Below are positions 1 through 6,244 of a DNA stretch of 8,922 nt, piece by piece. Each line of letters starts with the position of its first letter. Within the stretch, counting starts at the first letter, position 1. The notes beneath the pieces were generated by a model. It did not search any database. It was not told the origin of the DNA and worked only from the letters and a program-made list of their open reading frames with translations. Made by a program: the position numbers and the translations under genes. The DNA is from an uncultured beta proteobacterium (GTDB lineage: Bacteria; Pseudomonadota; Gammaproteobacteria; Burkholderiales; Burkholderiaceae), in the NCBI GenBank assembly GCA_903892315.1, contig CAITHY010000014.1, positions 1 through 8,922 on the forward strand, given 5' to 3'.

Positions 1-962
1 ACCTTAGTCCAGCGCGATATATCTTCTTTGATGTAGTTGTTAAATTGTTGTGGAGTCATTGGCATCACGGTCATGGCCTCGCCTGCCATTTTTTCTGCAA
101 ATTCTGGACTTGCAAGTACTTTATTCAACTCCGCATTGATCTTGGTGACGATCGGTTCAGGGAGGTTAGCGGGCCCTGCAATGCCATACCATTGCTGACC
201 ATCAAATCCTGGATAACCCAACTCTTTAAAAGTGGGCACGTTGGGTTCGGTAGGGCTGCGCTTTTGACCAGTTATAGCTAAGGCTCTAACCCGACCGGTT
301 TGAATATAAGGAATAGCTGCGAATAAGGTTGGGAGCATGGCGTCAGTTTGACCGCCAATAATGTCGGTAAAGGCAGGCGCAATTCCACGGTAGGGCACAT
401 GAACCATAAAAATGCCGGACGCCATCTTGAATTGCTCCATTCCTAAGTGGGTAAGCGTTCCAGGGCCCGAGCTACCGTAGCTTAATTTAGTGGGATTCTT
501 TTTAGCGTATGCAACAAACTCCGCTAAATTTTTTGCAGGAACTTGATTGTTGACGATGAGTACGTTTGGAGTAGCACCAATCATCCCAATCGGTGTGAAG
601 TCTTTCACGGCATCGTAGTTGAGTTTACGCACCGCAGGATTGGTTCCATGTGTACCTACATATGCAATCATGAGTGTGTAGCCATCAGGCGCTGCTTTTG
701 CGGTTGTTTGTGCTGCAATTGCGCCACCACCACCCGATAAGTTATCAACGATGACGCTTTGACCCAATCCTTTAGATAGTCGCTCAGCTACAGCACGTGC
801 AATGTTATCCAAACCTCCGCCAGCGGATACTGGGGCAATTAAGCGAATGGTTTTAGTTGGATAGGGGCTCTGGGCGCTGACAAAATGACTAGTCAGAGCT
901 GAAACAGCAAAGATCACCAAGGATAAAAAAATCGGCGCGTGCCGATGAATAATTTTAGACAT
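1..962 (-). CDS. Bug-family (TctC-like) periplasmic solute receptor, 3' end cut by window edge
   Basis: Reading the minus strand from ATG at 962 gives 320 complete codons without a stop before the window ends. The product is a secreted substrate-binding protein of the Bug/TctC family, which captures small carboxylated or aromatic solutes in the periplasm. Residues 1-30 form a signal peptide (hydrophobic IFLSLVIFAVSAL, cleavage likely after FVSA). Family marks follow: YPTKTIRLIAPVSAGGGLD at 34-52, APDGYT at 91-96, LSYGSSGPGT at 160-169, VPYRGIAPAF at 189-198 and PNVPTFKELGYPGF at 240-253. Family members are about 320-335 residues, so only around ten residues are missing. It lies 81 bp downstream of trhO on the same strand but has no evident functional link to it. 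The Shine-Dalgarno is weak (GGACCTGAG before ATG). No TctA/TctB genes are visible. Ligand cannot be told from sequence. Confidence 0.93.
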   Translation of the reverse strand, partial: MSKIIHRHAPIFLSLVIFAVSALTSHFVSAQSPYPTKTIRLIAPVSAGGGLDNIARAVAERLSKGLGQSVIVDNLSGGGGAIAAQTTAKAAPDGYTLMIAYVGTHGTNPAVRKLNYDAVKDFTPIGMIGATPNVLIVNNQVPAKNLAEFVAYAKKNPTKLSYGSSGPGTLTHLGMEQFKMASGIFMVHVPYRGIAPAFTDIIGGQTDAMLPTLFAAIPYIQTGRVRALAITGQKRSPTEPNVPTFKELGYPGFDGQQWYGIAGPANLPEPIVTKINAELNKVLASPEFAEKMAGEAMTVMPMTPQQFNNYIKEDISRWTK

Positions 963-1043
963 GTCTCAGGTCCAGTTTGTTGTTGGTTATTTATGTAATA
1001 CAGCCCAGAGATTTTACTATTTATGGCAGATATTGGGCTTATC
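963..1043. other. Short intergenic gap between trhO and the first Bug gene
   Basis: The 81-bp gap holds a 6-bp inverted repeat, AGCCCA at 1002-1007 and TGGGCT at 1034-1039, with a 26-nt loop. The loop is too long and T-tracts are lacking, so it is a poor terminator. It could be a regulator site for the Bug gene, but this is weak. No convincing -35/-10 pair was found. Confidence 0.3.
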
Positions 1044-1814
1044 TCACCCAGTTTTGAGCTTTTTCCGAATAGAGTGCTCTACAGGGATGGAGGCTAGATT
1101 GGGCTCTAGGGCTTCTCGCTCATCAAAGACAAAGCAGCTGCCCTGATAGTGTGCAGAGCCCACTTCCTCGAAGTACTTAAGGATGCCTCCCTCTAGTTGA
1201 TAGCTGTGCTCCATGCCGATTTCTCGCATGTAGAGCCCTGATTTCTCACAGCGAATGCCGCCAGTGCAAAAGCTCACCAGGGTTTTATCGGCTAATTCTT
1301 CTTTGTGTGCTGAAATCGCCGCCGGAAATTCAGTGAACTTTTCAATATTGAAATGCAAGGCGTTTTCAAAGGTGCCATAGTCCACTTCAAATGCATTGCG
1401 GGTATCAACCATGACTACCGGGCGACCCAAGTCATCGGTGCCGCGATCTAGCCACTCTTCTAATTTTTTGGGTGAAATGAAATTGGCCCGACCTTTCTCG
1501 GGCTGAATGGTCGGGTGGTTCATGCGAATGATTTCATTCTTGAGCTTGATGAGCATTTTTTTGAAAGGCTGATCTTCCGACCAGCTTTCTTTTGCCTGCA
1601 GCGGAGCGAACCGCTCATCTGTACGAAGCCAATCTAGAAAGCCGCGCAACTCATCCGCCTTGCCTGCTAGAAACAGATTGATGCCTTCACCGGTGAGTAA
1701 TATGGTGCCTTTTAACCCTCTAGAATTGCATTCTTCGAGCATTTTGGCGCGCAGATGGGGCAGCTCATCTAGGCTGACAAATAAATAGGCGGCAATGTTC
1801 AGAATCGACTTCAT
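1044..1814 (-). CDS. trhO: tRNA uridine(34) hydroxylase TrhO (rhodanese-domain, YceA/UPF0176 family)
   Basis: TrhO makes 5-hydroxyuridine at wobble position 34 of several tRNAs using oxygen, the first step toward cmo5U/mo5U. The 256-residue product has the family N-terminal ferredoxin-like domain (about 1-95; LKGTILLTGEGINLFLAG at 34-51) and a rhodanese domain (about 110-225) with VMVDTRNAFEVDYGTF at 134-149 and the active loop FCTGGIRCEKSG at 182-193; Cys183 is the expected catalytic residue. An in-frame TTG at 1829 would add five residues, but ATG at 1814 is preferred because GAAGAGAG lies five bases before it and MKSILNIAAYLFV matches where the domain begins. E. coli TrhO is about 350 residues; this protein stops soon after the rhodanese domain and lacks the cysteine-rich C-terminal tail of long forms. 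It is divergent from the next Bug operon across 88 bp. Confidence 0.92.
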   Translation of the reverse strand: MKSILNIAAYLFVSLDELPHLRAKMLEECNSRGLKGTILLTGEGINLFLAGKADELRGFLDWLRTDERFAPLQAKESWSEDQPFKKMLIKLKNEIIRMNHPTIQPEKGRANFISPKKLEEWLDRGTDDLGRPVVMVDTRNAFEVDYGTFENALHFNIEKFTEFPAAISAHKEELADKTLVSFCTGGIRCEKSGLYMREIGMEHSYQLEGGILKYFEEVGSAHYQGSCFVFDEREALEPNLASIPVEHSIRKKLKTG

Positions 1815-1819
1815 GTTTT

Positions 1820-1827
1820 CTCTCTTC
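1820..1827 (-). promoter_or_regulatory. Shine-Dalgarno deciding the trhO start
   Basis: On the minus strand GAAGAGAG lies five bases upstream of ATG at 1814. It overlaps the alternative TTG at 1829-1827, which argues for the ATG as the true start. Confidence 0.55.
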
Positions 1828-1888
1828 AAGCTACCCCTGCATTATCGAGCAAATGGCCCATGGGGGTGGTAACCTTGAGGTCTTATTC

Positions 1889-1896
1889 AAAGGAGA
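1889..1896 (+). promoter_or_regulatory. Strong ribosome binding site of the second Bug gene
   Basis: AAAGGAGA is followed by a six-base spacer to ATG at 1903. It selects this ATG over the in-frame ATG at 1921. Confidence 0.75.
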
Positions 1897-1902
1897 CAAT
1901 CG

Positions 1903-2904
1903 ATGCTGGATCTCGCAAAAATGGCCAAAAGAGCCCTGTTTCTCGTTTTATTAACACTTGGGCTAAGTAGCCTTGTTTTGGCTCAAACAACAGGTACTGG
2001 CACTTGGCCGACCCAAAAACCCATTCGTTTAATTGCCGTTTTCCCGCCTGGGGGATCGGTTGATCAAGTGGCCCGCATTTTGGCTCCTGCTTTGCAGTCT
2101 GAATTAAAGCAAAACATCATTGTGGAAAACGTGGGGGGCGCATCAGGGGTGATTGGTACTTCTGCAATGACTCGCTCTGATCCTGATGGTTACACCTTTG
2201 CGGTCGTTTTTGATACCCACGGTGTTAATCCAAGCTTAAAAGATAAGCTTCCCTACGACACTATCAAAGACATTGCTCCAATTATTTTGGTGGGAACCTC
2301 ACCTATGGTGCTCGTTGCCAGTAAAAAATCCGGTATCACCAGTTTTAAGCAGTTAGTCGAACTCTCTAAAACAGGCAAGCAATTTAGCTACGGTTCAATC
2401 GGTATTGGTAGTTTAGGTCACCTTGCGATGGCGCGTTTAGCTAAGCAAGCCGGCTTCGATTGGAATCACATTCCTTATCGTGGCGGCGGCCCGTTGATGC
2501 AGGACGTATTGGGTGGCCAAGTTGAGTTAGCAGTAGGTTCTGAGTTTTTGGTGAAGCCTCATATTGAGAGTGGCGGCGTTATTCCTTTAGTCATTACTAC
2601 TGCTAAACGATCACCAGCATTGCCTAATGTTCCAACCATTGCAGAAAGTGGCTTTCCAGGCTTCAGCGCACCAGCATGGTGGGCCGTAATGGCTCCAGGC
2701 AAGACGCCTCCTGCATTAGTTGATGCAATGAATAAAGCATTAAATAAGGTATTAAAAAATCCTGCGGTTGCTGCGAAGTTCAAGGCACAGGGAATTGAAA
2801 TTATTGGCGGCTCTCCAGATACATTACGCGACTTTATTGGTAAGCAAATTGCTATCTGGGGTAAGTTCGTCATTGAAAACAATATTAAAGAAACTGCTCA
2901 ATAG
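1903..2904 (+). CDS. Bug-family (TctC-like) periplasmic solute receptor
   Basis: This is a complete 333-residue Bug/TctC substrate-binding protein, of normal length for the family. A signal peptide is visible: basic AKMAKR at 5-10, hydrophobic ALFLVLLTLGLSSLVL, and likely cleavage after LVLA at residue 27. Family motifs are IRLIAVFPPGGSVDQVAR at 41-58, SDPDGYTF at 92-99, FSYGSIGIGSLGHLA at 161-175, HIPYRGGGPLMQDVLGG at 189-205 and ALPNVPTIAESGFPGF near 246. It resembles the first Bug receptor in layout but differs widely in sequence, so the two are paralogues rather than a recent duplication. It leads a tight gene run with a CMD-like protein 9 bp downstream, then pirin and a methyltransferase. 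Without TctA/TctB membrane genes it may share a remote transporter or act in sensing; the ligand is unknown. Confidence 0.94.
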   Translation: MLDLAKMAKRALFLVLLTLGLSSLVLAQTTGTGTWPTQKPIRLIAVFPPGGSVDQVARILAPALQSELKQNIIVENVGGASGVIGTSAMTRSDPDGYTFAVVFDTHGVNPSLKDKLPYDTIKDIAPIILVGTSPMVLVASKKSGITSFKQLVELSKTGKQFSYGSIGIGSLGHLAMARLAKQAGFDWNHIPYRGGGPLMQDVLGGQVELAVGSEFLVKPHIESGGVIPLVITTAKRSPALPNVPTIAESGFPGFSAPAWWAVMAPGKTPPALVDAMNKALNKVLKNPAVAAKFKAQGIEIIGGSPDTLRDFIGKQIAIWGKFVIENNIKETAQ

Positions 2905-2913
2905 AAAGTATTT

Positions 2914-3465
2914 ATGTCAGAACGTTTAATTCCTTACCAGCCAATGGATTTGGCTGAGCCTGCTGAGTTGGTGGCTGCGATTCGTCAAAGACGCGGTGGT
3001 CAATTTATCAACCTAGATCGCATGCTATTGCATAGCGTGCCGATTGCTGAAGGTTGGAATCATTTCATTGGCGAGATTCGTAATAATCTGTCCTTGGACC
3101 CCAAGCTAAGAGAATTGGCAATGTGTGGTGTTGCTGTTTTAAATGGCGCTGAATATGAATTCTTTCATCATGCGCCTCCGTTTAAAAAGGCTGGCGGTAC
3201 TGAAGAGCAAGTTCAGGCTTTGCGTTTAATTGGACAAACATCTTTCCCTAAAAATCTCTTCTCTCAAGTGGAGAATGATGCTGCTGATCTGACTTTTCAG
3301 ATGACGCGCAATATTAAGGTTGACTCTGAGTTGATGAAGCGCTTACAAAAAGAGTTGGGTAGCACGGATACAGTCGAGCTGGTAACGGTTATTGCTGCGT
3401 ACAACATGGTATCTCGTTTCTTAATCGCTTTGGATGTCAATCCAGAAGATCATCCACCGGCTTAA
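2914..3465 (+). CDS. Carboxymuconolactone decarboxylase-like (AhpD-fold) protein lacking the CxxC pair
   Basis: The 183-residue protein matches the all-helical CMD/AhpD fold. The hallmark segment is LRELAMCGVAVLNGAEYEFFHH at about 65-86, the counterpart of the 'E-[IL]-x-[IL]-x-[VA]-x-x-x-N-x-x-YEW-x-x-H' stretch of CMD-like proteins. The family uses this region either for an AhpD-type CxxC peroxidase site or for lactone/hydroperoxide chemistry. Aligning on His86, the two cysteines would fall at 79 and 82, but here they are Ala79 and Glu82, so an AhpD-type redox centre is absent; the lone Cys71 lies outside it. Glu80 and His85/His86 remain as possible acid-base residues. The start ATG has only a weak GAAAG at 2904-2908. 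The gene lies in the same run as the Bug receptor and pirin, which suggests a role in small organic or aromatic acid use. Substrate unknown; family call firm, function not. Confidence 0.85.
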   Translation: MSERLIPYQPMDLAEPAELVAAIRQRRGGQFINLDRMLLHSVPIAEGWNHFIGEIRNNLSLDPKLRELAMCGVAVLNGAEYEFFHHAPPFKKAGGTEEQVQALRLIGQTSFPKNLFSQVENDAADLTFQMTRNIKVDSELMKRLQKELGSTDTVELVTVIAAYNMVSRFLIALDVNPEDHPPA

Positions 3466-3487
3466 TTGGAAAATCAATCATCTATAA

Positions 3488-4342
3488 ATGATCCGCAATA
3501 TACAAACTGTTATTCCTGGCATTGCAACCTCTGATGGCGCCGGTGTAAAACTACGTCGCAGTCTAGGAGGTCAGCAGCAGGTGAGGCTAGATCCTTTCTT
3601 GATGCTTGATGAGTTTTCATCGAATGATCCCAATGATTATGTGGCGGGTTTTCCAGCCCATCCCCATCGTGGCTTTGAGACAGTGACCTATATGCTCGAA
3701 GGTCACATGTTGCATGAAGACCATTTAGGCAATCAAGGACATTTGAAATCCGGTGGAGTGCAGTGGATGACAGCTGGGCGCGGCATCATCCATTCCGAGA
3801 TGCCCCAGCAGGTTAGCGGTGCGATGCGCGGCTTTCAGTTGTGGATCAACTTACCCGCCAATGAAAAGATGAAAGCGGCTGGCTATAAAGATATTCAGGT
3901 TGAAGATATTCCACAGGCAGCTTTAGCAAACGGCGGCTCTGTGAAGGTGATTGCAGGCGTATACGTCGATGAGGGCAAAGCAGTTCAAGGTCCGATTCAG
4001 GGAATTACCACTGCACCTCTATTTTTAGATGTCCACTTACCACCCAATAGTGAGTTCGAGCACCGTATTCCAAAAGAGCTGAATGCTTTCATTTATGTTT
4101 ATGAGGGCGATCTTGAGGTAGGTGGCCCCATGAGAGCTGCGCCAAAGCAGGCAGCCATCGTTCTGGGAGATGGCGATCTCTTAAAGGTCAAGTCTGGCGA
4201 GTGGGGTGCGCAGTTCATCGTGTTAGCGGCATTGCCCTTGCACGAGCCTATCGTTCAGTATGGCCCATTTGTGATGAATACTCGTGCTGAAATTGAGCAA
4301 GCCATTGATGATTATCAAAATAATCGGTTTGTGGTTTCTTAG
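3488..4342 (+). CDS. Pirin family bicupin protein
   Basis: The 284-residue product is a full-length pirin, a cytoplasmic two-cupin protein related to quercetin dioxygenases. The N-terminal cupin carries all four metal ligands expected from human pirin: His58 and His60 in FPAHPHRGFETVTYMLEG, and His102 and Glu104 in GRGIIHSEMP. The second cupin (about 175-245; PLFLDVHLPPNSEFEH, then FIYVYEGDLEVGG) lacks a metal site, as is usual. The C-terminal tail GEPIVQYGPFVMN type is present as LHEPIVQYGPFVMNT at 251-265. Some bacterial pirins have quercetinase activity and others are regulators, so no reaction is assigned. It starts 22 bp after the CMD-like gene with no strong ribosome site (a distant GGAAA at 3468-3472), suggesting coupling or inefficient initiation. 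Its TAG stop abuts the next gene's GTG in the same frame. Confidence 0.93.
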   Translation: MIRNIQTVIPGIATSDGAGVKLRRSLGGQQQVRLDPFLMLDEFSSNDPNDYVAGFPAHPHRGFETVTYMLEGHMLHEDHLGNQGHLKSGGVQWMTAGRGIIHSEMPQQVSGAMRGFQLWINLPANEKMKAAGYKDIQVEDIPQAALANGGSVKVIAGVYVDEGKAVQGPIQGITTAPLFLDVHLPPNSEFEHRIPKELNAFIYVYEGDLEVGGPMRAAPKQAAIVLGDGDLLKVKSGEWGAQFIVLAALPLHEPIVQYGPFVMNTRAEIEQAIDDYQNNRFVVS

Positions 4343-5515
4343 GTGACTCAATCAACCATTCTTCAATGGGAAGATGCCGGACAAGTTTGTAGTGCCCGAT
4401 GGCATTCTGAAAATGGTATTGCCCCACATCAAAAGATTCAGATCGCTGATGACACCCTGACTGCCGATATGGCCTATCGCTTAGCTTGTGAAGGCACTGC
4501 AATGCTTTACACAGGCGACTTTCAGAATGCAAGACAACTCCTGCAGGCTTTGGTAAGAAGAGTGGATAAGCCCTCTAAGAAGTCTACGAGAGCTGACAGG
4601 GTTAATAAAGAGAAAACTAAAAGCCCCCTAGATACATTCAATCTGCATCGCCTTGCCCAATCTCAACGCGCACGCATTCTGGGAATGATTTTGATTCAGG
4701 TCAACGCTGACCATAGCATCCCCTTAAGGCGTGCACCAAATGTTGCTCAGGCCTGTCTTCAGGCTTATGGCATGCAAGAAAATTCCTATGTGATTTCCTT
4801 ACGTGAGTTACTTGGGGTTATTAGCGCCCATGAGTGGCGTAAGACAGGCGTTCAGGTTCTCACTAGAGATGATGAAGAGGTTCGAATATATCCACACTAT
4901 GGCGTTTTCTCTCCAGTACGCAGTGAATATATTGGTTTAGTGCTAAAAGCCCCGTTACCAGAAGTAATAAAACAAAGTTCTATAGCCTTTGATATTGGTT
5001 CGGGTACGGGCGTGTTAGCGGTTGTTTTGGCGCTGCGGGGTATTCAGAAGATTGTTGCGACTGATCTAAATGAGCGAGCCATTGTTTGTGCTAAAGAAAA
5101 TATTAACCACCTAGGATTAAATTCACAAATTGAAATTCAGGAAGCTAACCTTTTCCCAGATGGAAAAGCGGCACTCATTGTGTGCAATCCACCTTGGCTA
5201 CCAGCAAGACCAAGTTCCCTGTTAGAACATGCAGTGTATGACCCTGAGAGTCAGATGCTGAAGGGTTTCTTGAGTGGGTTAAAAGATCATCTGCTGCCTA
5301 ATGGTGAGGGCTGGCTCATTCTTTCTGATTTAGCGGAGCACTTAGGTTTGAGAACTAGACAAGAACTTCTAAATTGGGTTGAACAGGCGGGACTGAAAGT
5401 TATTGCACATTTAGATGTCAAACCAACACACCCAAAAGCATTCGATAAAACCGATGCCTTACATGCGGCGAGAGCAACAGAAGTTACCTCACTCTGGCGC
5501 TTGACTAAAAAGTAG
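4343..5515 (+). CDS. Class I SAM-dependent methyltransferase with an uncharacterised N-terminal domain
   Basis: The C-terminal half is a Rossmann-fold methyltransferase of the 'small' (MTS/HemK-like) type: motif I FDIGSGTGVLAVVLALRG at 216-233, acidic motif VATDLNERA at 238-246, and the catalytic NPPW at 282-285. NPP[YFW] marks enzymes that methylate nitrogen of glutamine, adenine or guanine, so target may be a protein, rRNA or small molecule. The first ~190 residues are not a domain I can name; they include WHSENG at 20-25, MAYRLACEGTAMLYTGDFQNARQLLQALVRR at 43-73 and a basic Lys/Arg patch near 77-93. This N-terminal stretch resembles one I recall in uncharacterised Burkholderiales methyltransferases, which supports starting at the GTG that touches the pirin stop; the next in-frame ATG (4469) would cut it. 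No Shine-Dalgarno is evident, so translation is probably coupled to pirin. Target unknown. Confidence 0.85.
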   Translation: MTQSTILQWEDAGQVCSARWHSENGIAPHQKIQIADDTLTADMAYRLACEGTAMLYTGDFQNARQLLQALVRRVDKPSKKSTRADRVNKEKTKSPLDTFNLHRLAQSQRARILGMILIQVNADHSIPLRRAPNVAQACLQAYGMQENSYVISLRELLGVISAHEWRKTGVQVLTRDDEEVRIYPHYGVFSPVRSEYIGLVLKAPLPEVIKQSSIAFDIGSGTGVLAVVLALRGIQKIVATDLNERAIVCAKENINHLGLNSQIEIQEANLFPDGKAALIVCNPPWLPARPSSLLEHAVYDPESQMLKGFLSGLKDHLLPNGEGWLILSDLAEHLGLRTRQELLNWVEQAGLKVIAHLDVKPTHPKAFDKTDALHAARATEVTSLWRLTKK

Positions 5516-5561
5516 TACCACATTAAATAGCCCTACAAGCCCCGTCCCCATTGGGATCATG

Positions 5562-5577
5562 GTTGTTAATCAACTAC
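5562..5577. promoter_or_regulatory. Candidate operator, copy 1 (GTWGT-N6-ACTAC)
   Basis: GTTGT-TAATCA-ACTAC is an imperfect inverted repeat with five-base arms (one mismatch) and a six-base centre. It matches the second copy 41 bp downstream in 14 of 18 positions when extended to 5579. A dimeric regulator binding both is inferred from the layout; the regulator is not identified. Confidence 0.5.
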
Positions 5578-5602
5578 ATCATCCTTAAAATCATTGAGAG
5601 CA

Positions 5603-5618
5603 GTAGTTAACTTACTAC
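5603..5618. promoter_or_regulatory. Candidate operator, copy 2 (GTWGT-N6-ACTAC)
   Basis: GTAGT-TAACTT-ACTAC has perfect five-base arms around a six-base centre. Its right half also pairs with GTAAGTT at 5630-5636 (AACTTAC at 5609-5615), so an RNA hairpin is an alternative reading. It overlaps the tentative -10 of the tonB promoter, which would fit repression. Confidence 0.5.
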
Positions 5619-5662
5619 ATATTTATTCGGTAAGTTGAATATAGTTTTTCTCGTTTATCTTT

Positions 5663-5668
5663 TAAGGG
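5663..5668 (+). promoter_or_regulatory. Ribosome binding site supporting the TTG start of tonB
   Basis: TAAGGG is followed by a six-base spacer to TTG at 5675. An in-frame TAA at 5663-5665 closes the frame upstream, so the start must lie after it, and this TTG is the first good candidate. Confidence 0.55.
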
Positions 5669-5674
5669 TGTCAT

Positions 5675-6241
5675 TTGTTTTCTGGTGCATTGTCTCGAAA
5701 TGTATTGCTAATTTCGACGGTAACTATCTCTCATGTATTGGCTTTGTTGATACTGCGCATTGGATCTTTTGCAGGGGAAAAATCAGCCTCACCCAATTCT
5801 TTGATAGTACATTTAGTAGGTAAGAGTGCCTTACAATCTCAGCAGCAAAAAGCCCTGGCTACATCCCAAAGATGGACTCCTTCTAATAGTGAGTCCAATA
5901 GCTCAAGACCCGTAAATCAATCTCATGAGTTGACTGATAGTGGGGGAGCTAGGCATTTAGCATTAGGGACAACTAGGCAGGCTATACATAGCCCTAAACC
6001 CCATTACCCTTTAGCCAGCAGACAGCTTCAGGAACAGGGTTTAGTCATTGCAAGACTCTGTGTGAGTGATCAGGGCCTTGTACAAGAAGTTGCTATCACT
6101 AAGAGTTCAGGCTTTCAAAGTTTGGATCTCTCAGTTATCAAGACCTTAGCCCAGTGGAGATTTGCCCCCATGGCAATAAACCCCACTCACTTGCCTTTGC
6201 AATGCTTTCAAGCACCCATTCAATTTACCTTGGAAGGTTAG
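5675..6241 (+). CDS. tonB: Compact TonB energy-transducing protein
   Basis: TonB links the inner-membrane proton-driven ExbB/ExbD motor to outer-membrane receptors. The 188-residue product has an N-terminal membrane helix (about 10-30, LLISTVTISHVLALLILRIG) whose His20 sits at the same position as the essential His20 of E. coli TonB. A linker of about 75 residues follows, rich in Ser and Gln (for example SALQSQQQKALATSQ), with few prolines and none of the usual Pro-Glu/Pro-Lys runs. The C-terminal TonB domain (about 108-188) shows PHYPLASRQLQEQGLVIARL, VSDQGLVQEVAITKSSGFQS and WRFAP. E. coli TonB is 239 residues, so this one is short through its linker. The TTG start is chosen for its ribosome site and the His20 alignment. 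hemP begins 3 bp later and the receptor follows, so this TonB likely serves that receptor. No exbB or exbD is in the window. Confidence 0.85.
   Translation: MFSGALSRNVLLISTVTISHVLALLILRIGSFAGEKSASPNSLIVHLVGKSALQSQQQKALATSQRWTPSNSESNSSRPVNQSHELTDSGGARHLALGTTRQAIHSPKPHYPLASRQLQEQGLVIARLCVSDQGLVQEVAITKSSGFQSLDLSVIKTLAQWRFAPMAINPTHLPLQCFQAPIQFTLEG
6232..6237 (+). promoter_or_regulatory. Ribosome binding site of hemP inside the tonB 3' end
   Basis: GGAAGG, seven bases before TTG at 6245, overlaps the last codons of tonB. It is the main evidence for the hemP start and implies translational coupling. Confidence 0.65.
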
Positions 6242-6244
6242 TGC

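Larger units (their letters stand above)
1815..1902. promoter_or_regulatory. Divergent promoter region between trhO and the second Bug operon
   Basis: Both flanking genes read outward from this 88-bp gap, so two promoters must lie here or in the gene starts. A perfect 8-bp palindrome CCCATGGG (1857-1864) sits near the middle, and ACCCC (1833-1837) is mirrored by GGGGT (1863-1867). These could be an operator, but short GC-rich palindromes also arise by chance. No clear sigma-70 boxes were recognised. Confidence 0.4.
5516..5674. promoter_or_regulatory. Intergenic control region upstream of tonB
   Basis: No gene was found in these 159 bp. After the methyltransferase stop there is only a weak CCC-ATT-GGG stem (about 5548-5555) with no T-tract, so no good terminator. 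The region holds two copies of an 18-bp direct repeat, listed separately. A possible sigma-70 promoter is TTGAGA (5594-5599) with TACATA (5616-5621), a 16-bp spacer, overlapping the second repeat; this is tentative. A classic Fur box (GATAATGATAATCATTATC-like) was looked for and not seen. Confidence 0.55.

Noticed and set aside
45..1146. Several plus-strand open frames of 60-80 codons (45-281, 543-740, 961-1146)
   Set aside because: They lie opposite the first Bug gene and trhO, whose motifs are clear, and have Cys/His/Trp-rich compositions typical of antisense frames.
1827..1829. TTG as trhO start
   Set aside because: ATG at 1814 has a well-placed Shine-Dalgarno, and the TTG would overlap that site.
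2559..2882. Minus-strand open frame of 107 codons inside the second Bug gene
   Set aside because: Antisense shadow of a well-supported gene; no domain or ribosome site.
4248..4532. Minus-strand open frame across the pirin/methyltransferase junction
   Set aside because: Overlaps two supported genes on the opposite strand and shows no recognisable motif.
5287..5523. Minus-strand open frame at the methyltransferase 3' end
   Set aside because: Antisense to the C-terminal part of the methyltransferase; no domain seen.
5635..5823. Plus-strand 62-codon frame at the tonB start
   Set aside because: Out of frame with tonB; the tonB frame has the membrane helix with His20 and the full TonB domain, so this one is a shadow.
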